The notes under the pieces are model-generated. The model ran no database searches. It had not been told where the DNA came from and saw only the letters and a list, made by a program, of their open reading frames with translations. A stretch of DNA of 16,662 bases from an uncultured Prevotella sp. (GTDB taxonomy: Bacteria; Bacteroidota; Bacteroidia; Bacteroidales; Bacteroidaceae), in NCBI GenBank assembly GCA_900318855.1, contig ONMG01000192.1, forward strand, positions 1 to 16,662. Direction: 5' to 3'. Of the stretch, positions 8,901 through 15,557 are shown in pieces. The first letter of the stretch is position 1. Each line of letters starts with the position of its first letter. The position numbers and the translations under genes were made by a program.

Positions 8901-9427
8901 GCGTGTACAAAATTCCATGCAACCTCAAGGAAGCCTACGATACAGAAGGGAAGAGCGTAGTGAAGCAGTTCGAGAAAGTCATCATGCTTCACATCATTGA
9001 TGACGACTGGAAGGAGAACCTCCGCCAACTCGACGATCTGCGCCACAGCGTCCAGAATGCCTCCTACGAACAGAAAGACCCGCTGCTGGTCTTCAAGCTC
9101 GAGAGTGCCAAGGTATGGGACTCGATGATCGACAACATGAACGATCGCATTACAAGCATTCTCATGCGCGGCCAGATTCCCGAGATGCAGCAGGAAGAAG
9201 TGCACGAAGCTGCACCCGAAGAGCATGCCCGCCGCTACAATGAGCAAAAGACCGACCTTGACGAGCAACAGCAGGCTCAGCGCCAGGCTGCCAATGCCGA
9301 CACACGCGACAACCGGCAGCAGACACATACGCCCATCATCAAGGATAAGATGCCAAGACCCAACGACCCTTGTCCATGCGGCAGTGGTAAGAAGTTCAAG
9401 AACTGCCACGGAAGAGGTCTGAGATAA
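5930..9427 (+). CDS. secA: preprotein translocase ATPase SecA
   Basis: A 1165-residue SecA, the motor that pushes unfolded preproteins through SecYEG. In order: a predicted coiled-coil-rich N-terminal extension (about 25-110); nucleotide-binding domain 1 with Walker A MATGEGKT (192-199) and DEVD box (300-303, followed by SVLIDDARTP); the preprotein cross-linking region with Bacteroidota-type inserts; nucleotide-binding domain 2 with TIATNMAGRGTD (from 748) and RQLRGRAGRQGDPGS; the helical scaffold and wing; a Gln-rich linker; and a C-terminal zinc motif with C1148, C1150, C1159 and H1160, which in known SecAs binds SecB or lipids. A segment of about 60 residues (685-745) interrupts domain 2 just before TIATNMAGRGTD, where classical SecAs go directly from EAG to AVTIATNM. 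The ATG at 5930 lies about 30 nt after a -7 box. The gene ends just before a strong terminator. Confidence 0.98.
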   Translation: MNLNKLLKALFGDKSSRDMKLIQPIVEKVKAAYEEIDKLSNDELRAKTKEIQKYVQDSAKEQKTQIEELKAKIEETPIDEREDIFNQIDKLEKEVLDIYEKALNDVLPVAFSIVKSTARRFAENEETVVTATDFDRELAADPSKDFITIDGDKAIYHNHWTAGGNDQKWEMVHYDVQLFGGIALHQGKIAEMATGEGKTLVATLPVFLNALTGNGVHMVTVNDYLAKRDSEWMGPLYEFNGLSVDCIDKHQPNSEARRRAYQADITFGTNNEFGFDYLRDNMALSPSDLVQRGHNYAIVDEVDSVLIDDARTPLIISGPVPKGDDQMYEQFQPLVERLVDVQRKLATQYLAEAKQLINEGQKNNDAKKTEEGFLALYRSYKALPKNKPLIKYLSEEGIKSGMLKTEDYYMQNNNREMPKAVEPLYFVVDEKLNSVDLTDKGFDWLAKQVNDRDLFVLPDITSQLSALENEKDLSDQERIDKKDELLAHYGVQSERVHTLQQLLKAYTMFNKDDEYVVMDGEVKIVDEQTGRIMEGRRWSDGLHQAIEAKEHVKVEAATQTFATITLQNYFRMYHKLSGMTGTASTEAGEFWDIYKLDVVEIPTNRPVIRKDLDDRVYKTAREKYAAVIEEIEEMRVSGRPCLVGTTSVEISELLSKMLDMRRIPHQVLNAKLHQREAMIVAEAGKSSMGTVFLTSDGTAFTDKPSAVSHQKQLIEAANEGKKGAVKELAGKDAEQLINTEQRLLGAVTIATNMAGRGTDIKLTPEVKAAGGLAIIGTERHESRRVDRQLRGRAGRQGDPGSSVFYVSLEDKLMRLFGSERISKIMDHMGFEDGERIEHPMISKSIERAQKKVEENNFGIRKHLLEYDDVMNKQRTVIYEKRRHALMGERIGMDITNIIWDRIVSIIEKYDYQGVTEQFLKVLAMEVPFTEEEFENGNKPELEERAFQDAMASFKRKTDRIQSVAWPVIKEVQENQGDRYERIMVPITDGKRVYKIPCNLKEAYDTEGKSVVKQFEKVIMLHIIDDDWKENLRQLDDLRHSVQNASYEQKDPLLVFKLESAKVWDSMIDNMNDRITSILMRGQIPEMQQEEVHEAAPEEHARRYNEQKTDLDEQQQAQRQAANADTRDNRQQTHTPIIKDKMPRPNDPCPCGSGKKFKNCHGRGLR

Positions 9428-9439
9428 TTCACCTTTAAG

Positions 9440-9478
9440 GCAGGCAGCCCCAATCCAAGAGGCTGCCTGCTTTTGTAT
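9440..9478 (+). terminator. rho-independent terminator of secA
   Basis: A perfect 10-bp stem, GCAGGCAGCC (9440-9449) and GGCTGCCTGC (9461-9470), with an 11-nt loop, followed by TTTTGTATTT. The stem can extend through A residues paired with the T tract. It lies 13 bases after the secA stop and largely separates secA from the ABC gene. Confidence 0.92.
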
Positions 9479-9502
9479 TTACCCCAAATAAGAAGCATTC
9501 AC

Positions 9503-10219
9503 ATGGAGATTACCGTCAACTCACTTGTCAAGAAGTTCGGCGAGAAGATTGCCGTCGACATACCCCAACTCAACATCGGGAACGGAGAGATTATCGGCCT
9601 CGTTGGCAACAATGGAGCCGGCAAGACAACTCTTTTTCTGTTAATGCTCGACCTGCTCAAAGCCAGCGCAGGCAGCGTCGGTTTCAAGACCAGGGAGGGA
9701 CTGAGCATTCATCCTACAGAATCGGAAGAATGGAAAGACTACACCGGAGCCTACATCCATGAAGGCTTTCTTATCGGCTTCCTTACCCCCGAGGAATATT
9801 TCCACTTCATCGCCAGGGTGAATGGCATCAGCGATGAAGAGATGAGAAAACGGCTCGAGCTACTTGCTCCCCTCATGATGGGCGAGATTCTGGAACAGAA
9901 CAAGCTTATCCGTGAATTCTCTGCAGGCAACAAGCAAAAGATTGGCATCATCGGGGCCATGCTGAATACTCCAGACCTTCTGATTCTCGACGAGCCCTTC
10001 AACTTCCTCGACCCCTCCGGACAGAACGTACTCAAGAAAGTGCTCACTGACTATCATAATACCACAAACGCCACCATTCTCATCAGTAGCCATAACTTAC
10101 AGTATACGGTCGACATCTCTACCAGAATCATTCTCCTCGAACATGGCAACGTCATCAAAGACCTGCCCAACAATGAAGGAAGTGCAGCTCAAGAGTTGAA
10201 CGATTATTTCAGCGTATGA
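9503..10219 (+). CDS. ABC transporter ATP-binding protein
   Basis: A 238-residue ABC ATPase: Walker A GNNGAGKT (35-42), a Q-loop region around YIHEGFLIG, a variant signature EFSAGNKQK in place of LSGGQ, Walker B LLILDEPFNFLDP and an H-loop in ILISSHN. The variant signature resembles ATPases of the exporter/ABC-2 type. ATG 9503 is chosen; the frame extends to a TTG at 9473, but that lies in the T tract of the secA terminator, and AAGAAG sits a suitable distance before 9503. No permease gene is adjacent: the next gene is on the other strand and its coding end overlaps this one by 11 bases. The partner must be encoded elsewhere, or the protein acts alone. No clear promoter is seen, so read-through from secA is possible. 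Confidence 0.88.
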   Translation: MEITVNSLVKKFGEKIAVDIPQLNIGNGEIIGLVGNNGAGKTTLFLLMLDLLKASAGSVGFKTREGLSIHPTESEEWKDYTGAYIHEGFLIGFLTPEEYFHFIARVNGISDEEMRKRLELLAPLMMGEILEQNKLIREFSAGNKQKIGIIGAMLNTPDLLILDEPFNFLDPSGQNVLKKVLTDYHNTTNATILISSHNLQYTVDISTRIILLEHGNVIKDLPNNEGSAAQELNDYFSV

Positions 10220-11747
10220 GTTCTCTTCTAATCCTCATCACGAAGAACAGCGACAGCAGCAGACCGGTCTCAGCCAAATAAACAGCCACCAACTGCCAGA
10301 TATTCAGCTCTATGCCACTAATGCTGGCTCCCGGCAAAGAACTGATGAACTGGAAGCACCGCCCCATAGCAGCAGTCGTCCACCCCATGAGCCATGCCAC
10401 TCCTGACTGAATCATGGAAAGTGGCTGGCATATCCAGAACAGCAGAGTGAGATGCAAGATGAGCCAGGCTCCGGGGATAGCTATCACGTTGGCTATAAGG
10501 AAATAACAAGGGAACCGACCGAAATAGAAGGCCGCCAAAGGTGCAACGGCCAGTTGGGAGGCAATGGAGGTAGCAGCGAGCCCCTCTGCCCACCGGAGCA
10601 GCTTGTTGGAAGGCCGACTGCTCCCCATCAAAAGGCAAAGAGGATGGAAGAGCAGCATGATGCCGGCCACAGCCATGAACGACATTTGAAAACTCACATC
10701 CCACAGATAGGCCGGACGAACAAGAAGCATGAAGAAAGCAGCCACAGCTAAACTGTTGAGCGAGATTCCGTTGCGCCCTAATACGCAGCAGAAGCTATAA
10801 ATGCTAATCATCACCGCCGAGCGCACCATGCTCGCCGAGAGTCCGGCCAGGAAGACAAAAGCCCACACGGCGAGCAGCAAAATCAGTTGGGTGAGCATCC
10901 AACGGCGACGCCCCACGAGAAAGGTTATCATCGTATAGAGTATGGCGAGATGAAGCCCCGAAATAGCGAGAATATGCGAGCTGCCACTCTCGGCATACTC
11001 GTCTTGCGTTGCCTTGGTTATCATGCTTCTGTCTCCAAGTGTCATGGCGGCCACCACGGCGAAGTCCTGCCCCCGAAGTCCACGATTCCGATACTGCCGA
11101 AGCAGTCGTTCCCGCAAAAGCGAGCTCCTCAGTCGGACACGATGCATCAACGACAACTCCGCATAACTTGCTGGCTGCAATGCCCAGTTGCGGTAATAGA
11201 TGAAGGTCCGGGCTGCATATCCGTGACAGTACATCCAGCGCCGATAATCAAAATTCGAGCTGTCAGCTTTAGGCGCGGGCCGTTCCATCACTGAACAGGC
11301 CAACAGTGAGGCACCCAAATGCAGCTGCCGATAACGCCCTGTCACCGTGTCGCAGAGCAGTGAGGCCCGCACCTTCTTCTGTGCCAAGTTGCCCGTGGTG
11401 ACCAGCATGTCGAACATCATCACCCGCCCCCGCTGCTTCGGTTCCGAGGTTATGACAGCCTTGTAGACCTGTGCAGCCAACGGCAACGGTTGATCACTCT
11501 CAGCCCGCTGAAAGGCGCCATCGGCAGCACCCACCAACAGACAGCCAAGAAGCACCATGAGGTTCTTGACCCTACAAGAAGGCAGAAAGTAATGGGAGAC
11601 AAGTAATAGAAAGCATGCAAGAAGCCAGCACCAAAAATCTATGAGCCCACACAACGCATCTCCGAAAAGAATGCCACCCATGAGGAACAACACGGCCCAC
11701 ACCATGGGATAGAGTTGAAGATAACCGCTTCTAAGCCTTACTATCAT
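10209..11747 (-). CDS. comEC: ComEC/Rec2-type DNA-uptake membrane channel, short form
   Basis: A 512-residue polytopic protein. It starts with membrane segments (about 12-75), has a soluble DUF4131-like region (about 90-195), then the competence core with SGSSHILAISGLHL (254-267), the family signature, and more membrane helices to the C-terminus. ComEC forms the inner-membrane pore that takes up single-stranded DNA. Unlike full-length ComEC of about 700-800 residues, it ends after the membrane domain with no metallo-beta-lactamase-like nuclease domain; short forms of this kind occur in Bacteroidota. The ATG at 11747 overlaps the upstream stop (ATGA), so translation is probably coupled. It is the last gene of the five-gene minus-strand operon, and its stop overlaps the convergent ABC gene. 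Natural competence in this organism is not shown. Confidence 0.9.
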   Translation of the reverse strand: MIVRLRSGYLQLYPMVWAVLFLMGGILFGDALCGLIDFWCWLLACFLLLVSHYFLPSCRVKNLMVLLGCLLVGAADGAFQRAESDQPLPLAAQVYKAVITSEPKQRGRVMMFDMLVTTGNLAQKKVRASLLCDTVTGRYRQLHLGASLLACSVMERPAPKADSSNFDYRRWMYCHGYAARTFIYYRNWALQPASYAELSLMHRVRLRSSLLRERLLRQYRNRGLRGQDFAVVAAMTLGDRSMITKATQDEYAESGSSHILAISGLHLAILYTMITFLVGRRRWMLTQLILLLAVWAFVFLAGLSASMVRSAVMISIYSFCCVLGRNGISLNSLAVAAFFMLLVRPAYLWDVSFQMSFMAVAGIMLLFHPLCLLMGSSRPSNKLLRWAEGLAATSIASQLAVAPLAAFYFGRFPCYFLIANVIAIPGAWLILHLTLLFWICQPLSMIQSGVAWLMGWTTAAMGRCFQFISSLPGASISGIELNIWQLVAVYLAETGLLLSLFFVMRIRRELIR

Positions 11748-12457
11748 TCATAATCGTCGATGACGCTGTTCGTAAAATCCATCATGGGCTTTGCCGTAAG
11801 AAGCATTCTGACGGCTTTGGGAATCCAGGCCTCTCCCTCGAAGAAGTCATCGTCCACCCTATGCCAACAAGCATAGTCCTTCATTCTGAGATAGTCGATG
11901 AACTCATAGTCGCGGGGAAAGTCCTTAGGAGCCGTTTTGAGATGACTGAAGCCGAATCCCTTATCGCTCAGACTCTCGTCTTCAGCCCATTTTCCCTCAC
12001 CGGCATAACCGAAGTTGTGCACAAACGCACCATTCTCCACACAACGGCGCCACTCATCAATGTTGCCCATAATCTCGTTCCTGCACGAGGTGAGGATATT
12101 GGTAGGAAGCCAATAAGCACCGGCCGAGATGAGGCACTGCCCGGGCTGCACATGAATGTAGTATCCGGCATGAAGCGACTTCTTGCCTTTGGCACAAACG
12201 TAAGCACCAAAATGACGCTTGTAGGGCGACTTGTCGGGTGAGAACCTCACGTCGCGGTAGAATCGGTAGCAGGCATCCTTTGGCTTCAGATGAACCACCG
12301 AAGGGTCCTGAATGCCAATTGCTGCAATGAAGCGGGCGATGTCGGCCTCAAAATCCTTCTTGCACCAATCATATTCAGCCTTATGCTCCTGAAACCACGT
12401 CCGGTTATTGTTAGCAGCAATACCCGAGAGGAAGCCTAAGATTCGCTTTACGTCCAT
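11744..12457 (-). CDS. DUF2461 domain-containing protein
   Basis: A 237-residue soluble protein of the DUF2461 family (TIGR02453), function unknown. Family hallmarks visible are the N-terminal AANNNRTWFQEHKAEYD, the central YRFYRDVRFSPDKSPYKRHFG and the following GYYIHVQPG. There is no signal peptide or membrane segment, so it is expected in the cytoplasm. The ATG at 12457 lies 3 bases after the nth stop (12461), and its own stop overlaps the comEC start, so it is firmly within the operon. Position between a DNA-repair gene and a DNA-uptake gene hints at DNA metabolism, but nothing in the sequence establishes this. Confidence 0.88.
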   Translation of the reverse strand: MDVKRILGFLSGIAANNNRTWFQEHKAEYDWCKKDFEADIARFIAAIGIQDPSVVHLKPKDACYRFYRDVRFSPDKSPYKRHFGAYVCAKGKKSLHAGYYIHVQPGQCLISAGAYWLPTNILTSCRNEIMGNIDEWRRCVENGAFVHNFGYAGEGKWAEDESLSDKGFGFSHLKTAPKDFPRDYEFIDYLRMKDYACWHRVDDDFFEGEAWIPKAVRMLLTAKPMMDFTNSVIDDYE

Positions 12458-12460
12458 GTG

Positions 12461-13114
12461 TCAATGAATAAGCTTGGAGTCTTTGATTAATTTAGGGCAG
12501 ATGGCCTCGAAAGGACATTCCTCACACTTCGGCGCGCTACTCTTACAGATATATCGTCCGTGCAGCAACAGCCAATGATGAGCGTCGGCACGGTCAGCCT
12601 CGGGAATATTCCTCATCAGCTCCTTCTCCACCTTTAGCGGAGTGTCGGCCTTTGCGGAGACAAGACCGAGACGATGGCTCACGCGATAGACATGCGTATC
12701 AACAGCAATACGCGCCTTACCGAACCACACAGCCTCAACGACATTCGCCGTCTTGCGCCCCACTCCTGGCAGCTTCTGCAGCTCCACGCTGTCATCGGGC
12801 ACCTCGCCGTCATAATCGTCGACCAGCTTACGGGCCATATCGACCACATGGCGCGCCTTACTGTTGGGATAGCTCACACTCTTGATGTAGTCCAACACAT
12901 CGTCATAGCCCGCCGCCGCCATGGCCTTGGCGTCGGGATAGCGGGCAAACAATGCCGGTGTGACAGCATTGATGCGCTTGTCGGTGCACTGAGCCGAAAG
13001 AAGGGTAGCCACAAGCAACTGGAAAGCACTACCGAAGGCCAGTTCCGTGGTTACATGTGGCTGCCTCTCCCGAAAGTAATTCAGTAGGAAATGATATCGT
13101 TCCTTCCTTGTCAC
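12461..13114 (-). CDS. nth: endonuclease III (DNA glycosylase/AP lyase)
   Basis: A 217-residue bifunctional glycosylase that removes oxidised pyrimidines and cuts the abasic site. The helix-hairpin-helix LPGVGRKTANVV carries the catalytic lysine K121; the catalytic aspartate is D139 in VDTHVYRV; four cysteines (C190, C197, C200, C206) have the exact C-x6-C-x2-C-x5-C spacing of the [4Fe-4S] cluster. Length is typical. The start is GTG 13114, overlapping the ompH stop as GTGA, so it is read with tight coupling. An unusual gene pair is formed with the envelope chaperone upstream. Confidence 0.97.
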   Translation of the reverse strand: MTRKERYHFLLNYFRERQPHVTTELAFGSAFQLLVATLLSAQCTDKRINAVTPALFARYPDAKAMAAAGYDDVLDYIKSVSYPNSKARHVVDMARKLVDDYDGEVPDDSVELQKLPGVGRKTANVVEAVWFGKARIAVDTHVYRVSHRLGLVSAKADTPLKVEKELMRNIPEADRADAHHWLLLHGRYICKSSAPKCEECPFEAICPKLIKDSKLIH

Positions 13115-13722
13115 TTCTTCCGTGCCTCTTCCTTCGAGGCTGCATTGGCCATGGGCTTGTAAGCCTTGTTCAGACCGGCTATCACCTCATTGGTGATGTC
13201 GAAGGCCTTATCGGCATAGAGCAGATTGTCGCCGGCCTTGCTCAGAATGAGGGAGAACTTCTTATCCTTATTATATACTCTGAGGAAGTTCTGAATCGAA
13301 TCGCGCAAAGCCACGTTATATTTGTCGGTCTCAGCCTGGAACTCCGAGCTGAGGCGCTGGTTGAGTGCCTGCAAATCCTGAGCCTGGCGCTGCAGTCCGG
13401 CCTGGATGGCCTGAGCCTGATCCTGCGTATAGGCGTTCTGGCGCAGCTTCTGCTGGAAGTTATCGCCGGCAGCCTGGAGGTCCTGCTGCTTCTTGGCCAG
13501 CGTGTTCTGGATGTTCTGTCCCTTCTTCTGGAGGATCAGCGAATAATCCTTGCAGAATTTATACTGGCTCATAATGCTGTCAACTTCCACGTAAGCAATT
13601 TTCAACTCCTTCGGAGCTGTCTGGTTCTCGGCAGCCGTAGGTGCCTGATTCTGCTTGTTGCACGAACCCATGGCTACAACAGCCAATGCAGCCAAGGCCA
13701 GAGTGTTGATGTTCTTGTTCAT
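13111..13722 (-). CDS. OmpH/Skp family periplasmic chaperone, predicted lipoprotein
   Basis: A 203-residue protein. The N-terminus (MNKNINTLALAALAVVAMGS then C21) is a lipoprotein signal with a lipobox-like MGSC, followed by a polar Gln/Asn-rich linker and the OmpH start KELKIAYVEVDSIMSQYKF (39-57). The middle (about 60-145) is Gln-rich coiled coil, as in the tentacles of Skp, and the rest returns to the strand-forming core (FSLILSKAGDNLLYAD). Skp trimers hold unfolded outer-membrane proteins; classical Skp is soluble, whereas this form would be lipid-anchored. There is no acidic run just after the cysteine of the kind linked to surface export in Bacteroidota, so a periplasm-facing anchor is more likely. 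It is the second gene of the operon, 12 bases after the small membrane protein gene. Confidence 0.88.
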   Translation of the reverse strand: MNKNINTLALAALAVVAMGSCNKQNQAPTAAENQTAPKELKIAYVEVDSIMSQYKFCKDYSLILQKKGQNIQNTLAKKQQDLQAAGDNFQQKLRQNAYTQDQAQAIQAGLQRQAQDLQALNQRLSSEFQAETDKYNVALRDSIQNFLRVYNKDKKFSLILSKAGDNLLYADKAFDITNEVIAGLNKAYKPMANAASKEEARKK

Positions 13723-13734
13723 TACATTTATCTT

Positions 13735-13932
13735 TTAGAATTCTAACTTTTTCCTCTCGCGCTCCTCTCTGTCCTGGTCAATAACACAGTGGATGCCCTG
13801 CTTCTTCAAGGCCTCATTGTCCTTCACATGCTGTGAAGCGAAGCGCCCATCCTTGATGAAGACGATCTTCACACAGAGCAAAAGCATTGCGATAGCAATT
13901 ATTAACACTGATAAGATAAGGATTCCTGTCAT
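13735..13932 (-). CDS. small single-pass membrane protein, unknown function
   Basis: A 65-residue protein: a transmembrane helix at about residues 3-23 (MTGILILSVLIIAIAMLLLC), then a cytoplasmic-type tail with FIKDGRFASQHVKDNEALKKQ and GIHCVIDQD, ending very charged (REERERKKLEF). The pattern of a short helix, a K-x-GRF-x3-HV motif and GI-x-CV-x2-QD looks like small Bacteroidales proteins I have seen annotated only as hypothetical. The frame is open back to 14076, but the extra 48 residues are Arg/Pro-rich and lie across the promoter; ATG 13932 gives a well-formed protein about 54 nt after the predicted transcript start. It is the first gene of the operon, 12 bases before ompH. Confidence 0.75.
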   Translation of the reverse strand: MTGILILSVLIIAIAMLLLCVKIVFIKDGRFASQHVKDNEALKKQGIHCVIDQDREERERKKLEF

Positions 13933-13938
13933 TTTTAG

Positions 13939-13946
13939 TATTTTTG
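13939..13946 (+). promoter_or_regulatory. possible -7 box (TATTTTTG) for pepD
   Basis: TATTTTTG matches TAnnTTTG on the plus strand, 150 bases before pepD. No -33 TTTG is seen. No better box was found closer to pepD. If used, its transcript would overlap the leader of the divergent operon. Confidence 0.3.
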
Positions 13947-13960
13947 CAAGTGGCTTAGGG

Positions 13961-13976
13961 GGGCGGCACACCGCCC
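13961..13976. other. GC-rich hairpin in the pepD/small-protein leader region
   Basis: GGGCGG-CACA-CCGCCC is a perfect 6-bp stem with a 4-nt loop. It lies in the predicted 5' leader of the minus-strand operon, about 30 nt before the small-protein start, and also inside the possible pepD leader. It has no adjacent T tract on either strand, apart from the plus-strand -7-like box. Confidence 0.45.
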
Positions 13977-13992
13977 TGCGCCTTATACAAGG

Positions 13993-14023
13993 CAAAGGTA
14001 ATACAAATAGGGAAGATGACAAA
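13993..14023 (-). promoter_or_regulatory. promoter of the five-gene operon (TTTG-19-TACCTTTG)
   Basis: On the minus strand, TTTG (14023-14020) is followed by a 19-nt spacer and TACCTTTG (14000-13993), an exact match to the Bacteroidota -33/-7 arrangement. The predicted start is near 13986, with a leader of about 54 nt to ATG 13932. Confidence 0.75.
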
Positions 14024-14095
14024 ATAATTTGCTGTTTTTTTCTTTGCCCCCTAACGTAACAGAGCGCATATATCAATCAACATCAATAGTATTAT

Positions 14096-15553
14096 ATGGA
14101 ACAGAAACAACTCAAGCCCGCTCGCGTGTTCGAGCAGTTTGCCAAGATTAACCAGATTCCCCGCCGCTCCAAGCATGAGGAGCACATGATTGAATACCTG
14201 CGTAAGTTCGGCGAAAGCCACCATCTCGACACCCAAGTCGACGAAACCGGCAACGTGATTATCCGCAAGCCGGCTACGCCTGGCTATGAGAACCGCGCCA
14301 CCACCGTGCTGCAGAGCCACATGGACATGGTGTGCGACAAGCTGGTCGACGTGGATTTCGACTTCTCGAAGGATGCCATCCAGACCTATGTTGAAGGCGA
14401 CTGGATGCATGCTAAGGGCACCACGCTCGGAGCCGACGACGGTATAGGCGATGCCATAGAGCTGGCCATCCTCGATTCCGACGACATCGAGCACGGCCCC
14501 ATCGAGTGCGTGTTCACCCGCGATGAGGAGACCGGACTGACCGGAGCCTTCGGCATGAAGCCGGGCTTCATGAGGGGCAACTATCTCATCAATCTTGACT
14601 CTGAGGAAGAGGGGCAGATATTCATTTCGTGTGCCGGTGGCATCAACACAGCCGCCACCTTCAGCTTTGAGCGCGAAGAAGCACCGGCCGGTTACTTCTT
14701 CATGGAAGCTACGCTGAAAGGCCTCAACGGCGGCCACAGCGGCGACGACATCAACAAGAAGCGCGCCAACGCCATAAAGGTGCTCGGTCGATTCCTCTAC
14801 ACGGAATCCGAGAAGATGCCGCTGCGCCTGGCACAGTGGAACTCCGGCAAGATGCACAATGCCATCCCAAGAGACGGCAAGGTGGTGTTCGCTGTCCCGG
14901 CCGACAAGAAGGAAGAGGTGAAGGCCGACTGGAATCAGTTCACTACCGATGTGGAAGACGAGTTCCACGTCACCGACACCAACATGCAGTGGAGCCTGCT
15001 GAGCACGGAAGCACAGAAGGTGCTGCCCGAAGCCGTGAGCCGTAATCTCATCAGAGCCATTCAGGCTGTCGACAATGGTGTGCTGGCTATGTGCCAGGAT
15101 GAGGCTCTGGCCTGGATGGTGGAGACTTCAAGCAACGTGGCCAGCATCCAAAGTTCGGAAAAGGCCGTTGAAGTGGTGACAAGCCAGCGTTCCAACGTGA
15201 TGAGCAACCTCACCAACATGGCCAACTCGGTGAAGGCCGCATTCCTGTTGGCTGGGGCCGAAGTGAAACAGGGCGACGCCTACCCGGCCTGGAAGATGAA
15301 CCCAGACAGCAAGCTCGTGAAGATTACGGTGGATGCCTACAAAAAGCTCTTCCACAAAGACCCGCAGGTGCTTGGCATCCACGCCGGTCTGGAATGCGGA
15401 CTATTCTCAGAGAAGTATCCTCACCTCGACATGGTGAGCTTCGGGCCTACGCTGCGCAATGTGCACACCCCCGATGAATGTCTCTACATCCCCACAGTGC
15501 AGATGGTATGGGACCACTTGCTCGAAATATTGAAGAATATCCCCGAGAAGTGA
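14096..15553 (+). CDS. pepD: aminoacyl-histidine dipeptidase (M20C peptidase)
   Basis: A 485-residue metallodipeptidase of family M20C (PepD, beta-Ala-His dipeptidase type), which splits Xaa-His and other dipeptides in the cytoplasm. Two-metal ligands are visible: H75-x-D77 in LQSHMDMVCDK, bridging D114 in LGADDGIGDA, catalytic E144 with E145 in RDEETGLTGAF, and D168 in INLDSEEEG; a late His appears in GIHAGLECG. The lid/dimerisation region includes GLNGGHSGDDI. Length and motif order are typical. ATG 14096 starts the conserved KPARVFEQFAKINQIPRRSKHE. A small lipoprotein gene follows 4 bases after the stop, so the two are likely co-transcribed. Confidence 0.97.
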   Translation: MEQKQLKPARVFEQFAKINQIPRRSKHEEHMIEYLRKFGESHHLDTQVDETGNVIIRKPATPGYENRATTVLQSHMDMVCDKLVDVDFDFSKDAIQTYVEGDWMHAKGTTLGADDGIGDAIELAILDSDDIEHGPIECVFTRDEETGLTGAFGMKPGFMRGNYLINLDSEEEGQIFISCAGGINTAATFSFEREEAPAGYFFMEATLKGLNGGHSGDDINKKRANAIKVLGRFLYTESEKMPLRLAQWNSGKMHNAIPRDGKVVFAVPADKKEEVKADWNQFTTDVEDEFHVTDTNMQWSLLSTEAQKVLPEAVSRNLIRAIQAVDNGVLAMCQDEALAWMVETSSNVASIQSSEKAVEVVTSQRSNVMSNLTNMANSVKAAFLLAGAEVKQGDAYPAWKMNPDSKLVKITVDAYKKLFHKDPQVLGIHAGLECGLFSEKYPHLDMVSFGPTLRNVHTPDECLYIPTVQMVWDHLLEILKNIPEK

Positions 15554-15557
15554 ACTT

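Noticed and set aside
8351..9409. 352-codon minus-strand open frame opposite secA
   Set aside because: It is antisense to the conserved SecA sequence; its Leu/Val/His-rich composition is what reversed secA codons give.
13933..14076. 48-residue N-terminal extension of the small membrane protein
   Set aside because: It crosses the best promoter in the window and is Arg/Pro-rich with no family resemblance; ATG 13932 fits better.
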